Shown in pieces: positions 15,457 to 15,527 of a DNA stretch of 15,527 nucleotides. The stretch is from an uncultured Collinsella sp. Its GTDB lineage: Bacteria; Actinomycetota; Coriobacteriia; Coriobacteriales; Coriobacteriaceae. The position numbers and the translations under genes were made by a program. The notes under the pieces were generated by a model. It was not told where the DNA came from. It saw only the letters and a program-made list of their open reading frames with translations, and did no database searches. The stretch is taken from assembly GCA_900555355.1 (NCBI GenBank), contig USKV01000009.1:1-15527 (forward strand), read 5' to 3'. Within the stretch, counting starts at the first letter, position 1; each line of letters begins with the position of its first letter.

Positions 15457-15527
15457 AACCATCGACCTATCAGGCCTCCCATCAATAAAGAGGCGTCCTC
15501 CCGGACGGCGGGGCACGAAGTTCATCG
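15457..15527. other. Window edge: short hairpin, no gene assigned
   Basis: A 5-bp stem CGTCC/GGACG (15494-15507) with loop TCCC is followed on the minus strand by CCTCTTTATT, so it could be a weak terminator for a minus-strand gene to the right. Alternatively, a minus-strand frame entering from the right ends at a TGA at 15484-15482 (last residues SGRTPLY), which would place the hairpin inside coding sequence. Too little is visible to decide. Confidence 0.25.

Noticed and set aside
15482..15527. C-terminus of a minus-strand gene ending at 15482
   Set aside because: Only about 14 codons are visible and no family can be recognised, so it is not called as a CDS.

Overview
The window looks like a chromosomal segment from a high-GC member of the Coriobacteriia (Actinomycetota), most like Collinsella. 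I infer this from GC-rich coding sequence with strong Shine-Dalgarno sites, a sortase-anchored surface protein with a LANTG signal, and intergenic palindromes of a style I associate with that group. The assignment is an impression from reading, not a database result.

Layout from left to right. (1) Positions 1-1723, plus strand: the 3' part of a fused 23S rRNA methyltransferase gene, rlmKL, whose N-terminus lies outside the window. (2) Positions 1818-6564, minus strand: a potassium-themed block. In transcription order it runs kup (K+ transporter), a 64-residue membrane peptide, an N-terminally short KdpD-like sensor kinase and a KdpE-like response regulator. No kdpFABC pump genes are present. 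An intrinsic-terminator-like hairpin sits directly before the kinase ribosome-binding site. (3) Positions 6724-7572, minus strand: a nitroreductase. (4) Positions 7787-10087, plus strand: a membrane-bound LTA-synthase-family phosphoglycerol transferase with its catalytic residues intact. (5) Positions 10774-14863, minus strand: one large secreted surface-protein gene (signal peptide, FG-GAP propeller segments, an unassigned middle, FN3-like and Ig-like domains, LANTG anchor), split in two by a one-base frameshift at a TTT TGA C site.

The most unusual content is non-coding. The surface-protein gene is bracketed by two direct-oriented arrays: array A at 10332-10684 (six units) and array B at 14987 to about 15456 (seven units and a half unit). 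Each unit is a dyad of 46 bp (15-bp arm, 16-bp centre, 15-bp arm), followed by a 15-16 bp linker, giving a 61-62 bp period. Arms and centres vary in sequence, but the 46-bp length holds in all thirteen full units. Several successive units of A match the units of B in the same order, so the arrays appear to be related as wholes. I do not recognise this repeat. Next to array A lies a separate 130-bp element with perfect 29-bp inverted ends. The other intergenic gaps carry long hairpins, two of which share an ACAAAGGGAC core.

The genes read as housekeeping (rlmKL), K+ homeostasis, redox metabolism and cell-envelope functions. The arrays and the broken surface gene make the right third look like an accessory, recombination-prone surface locus.
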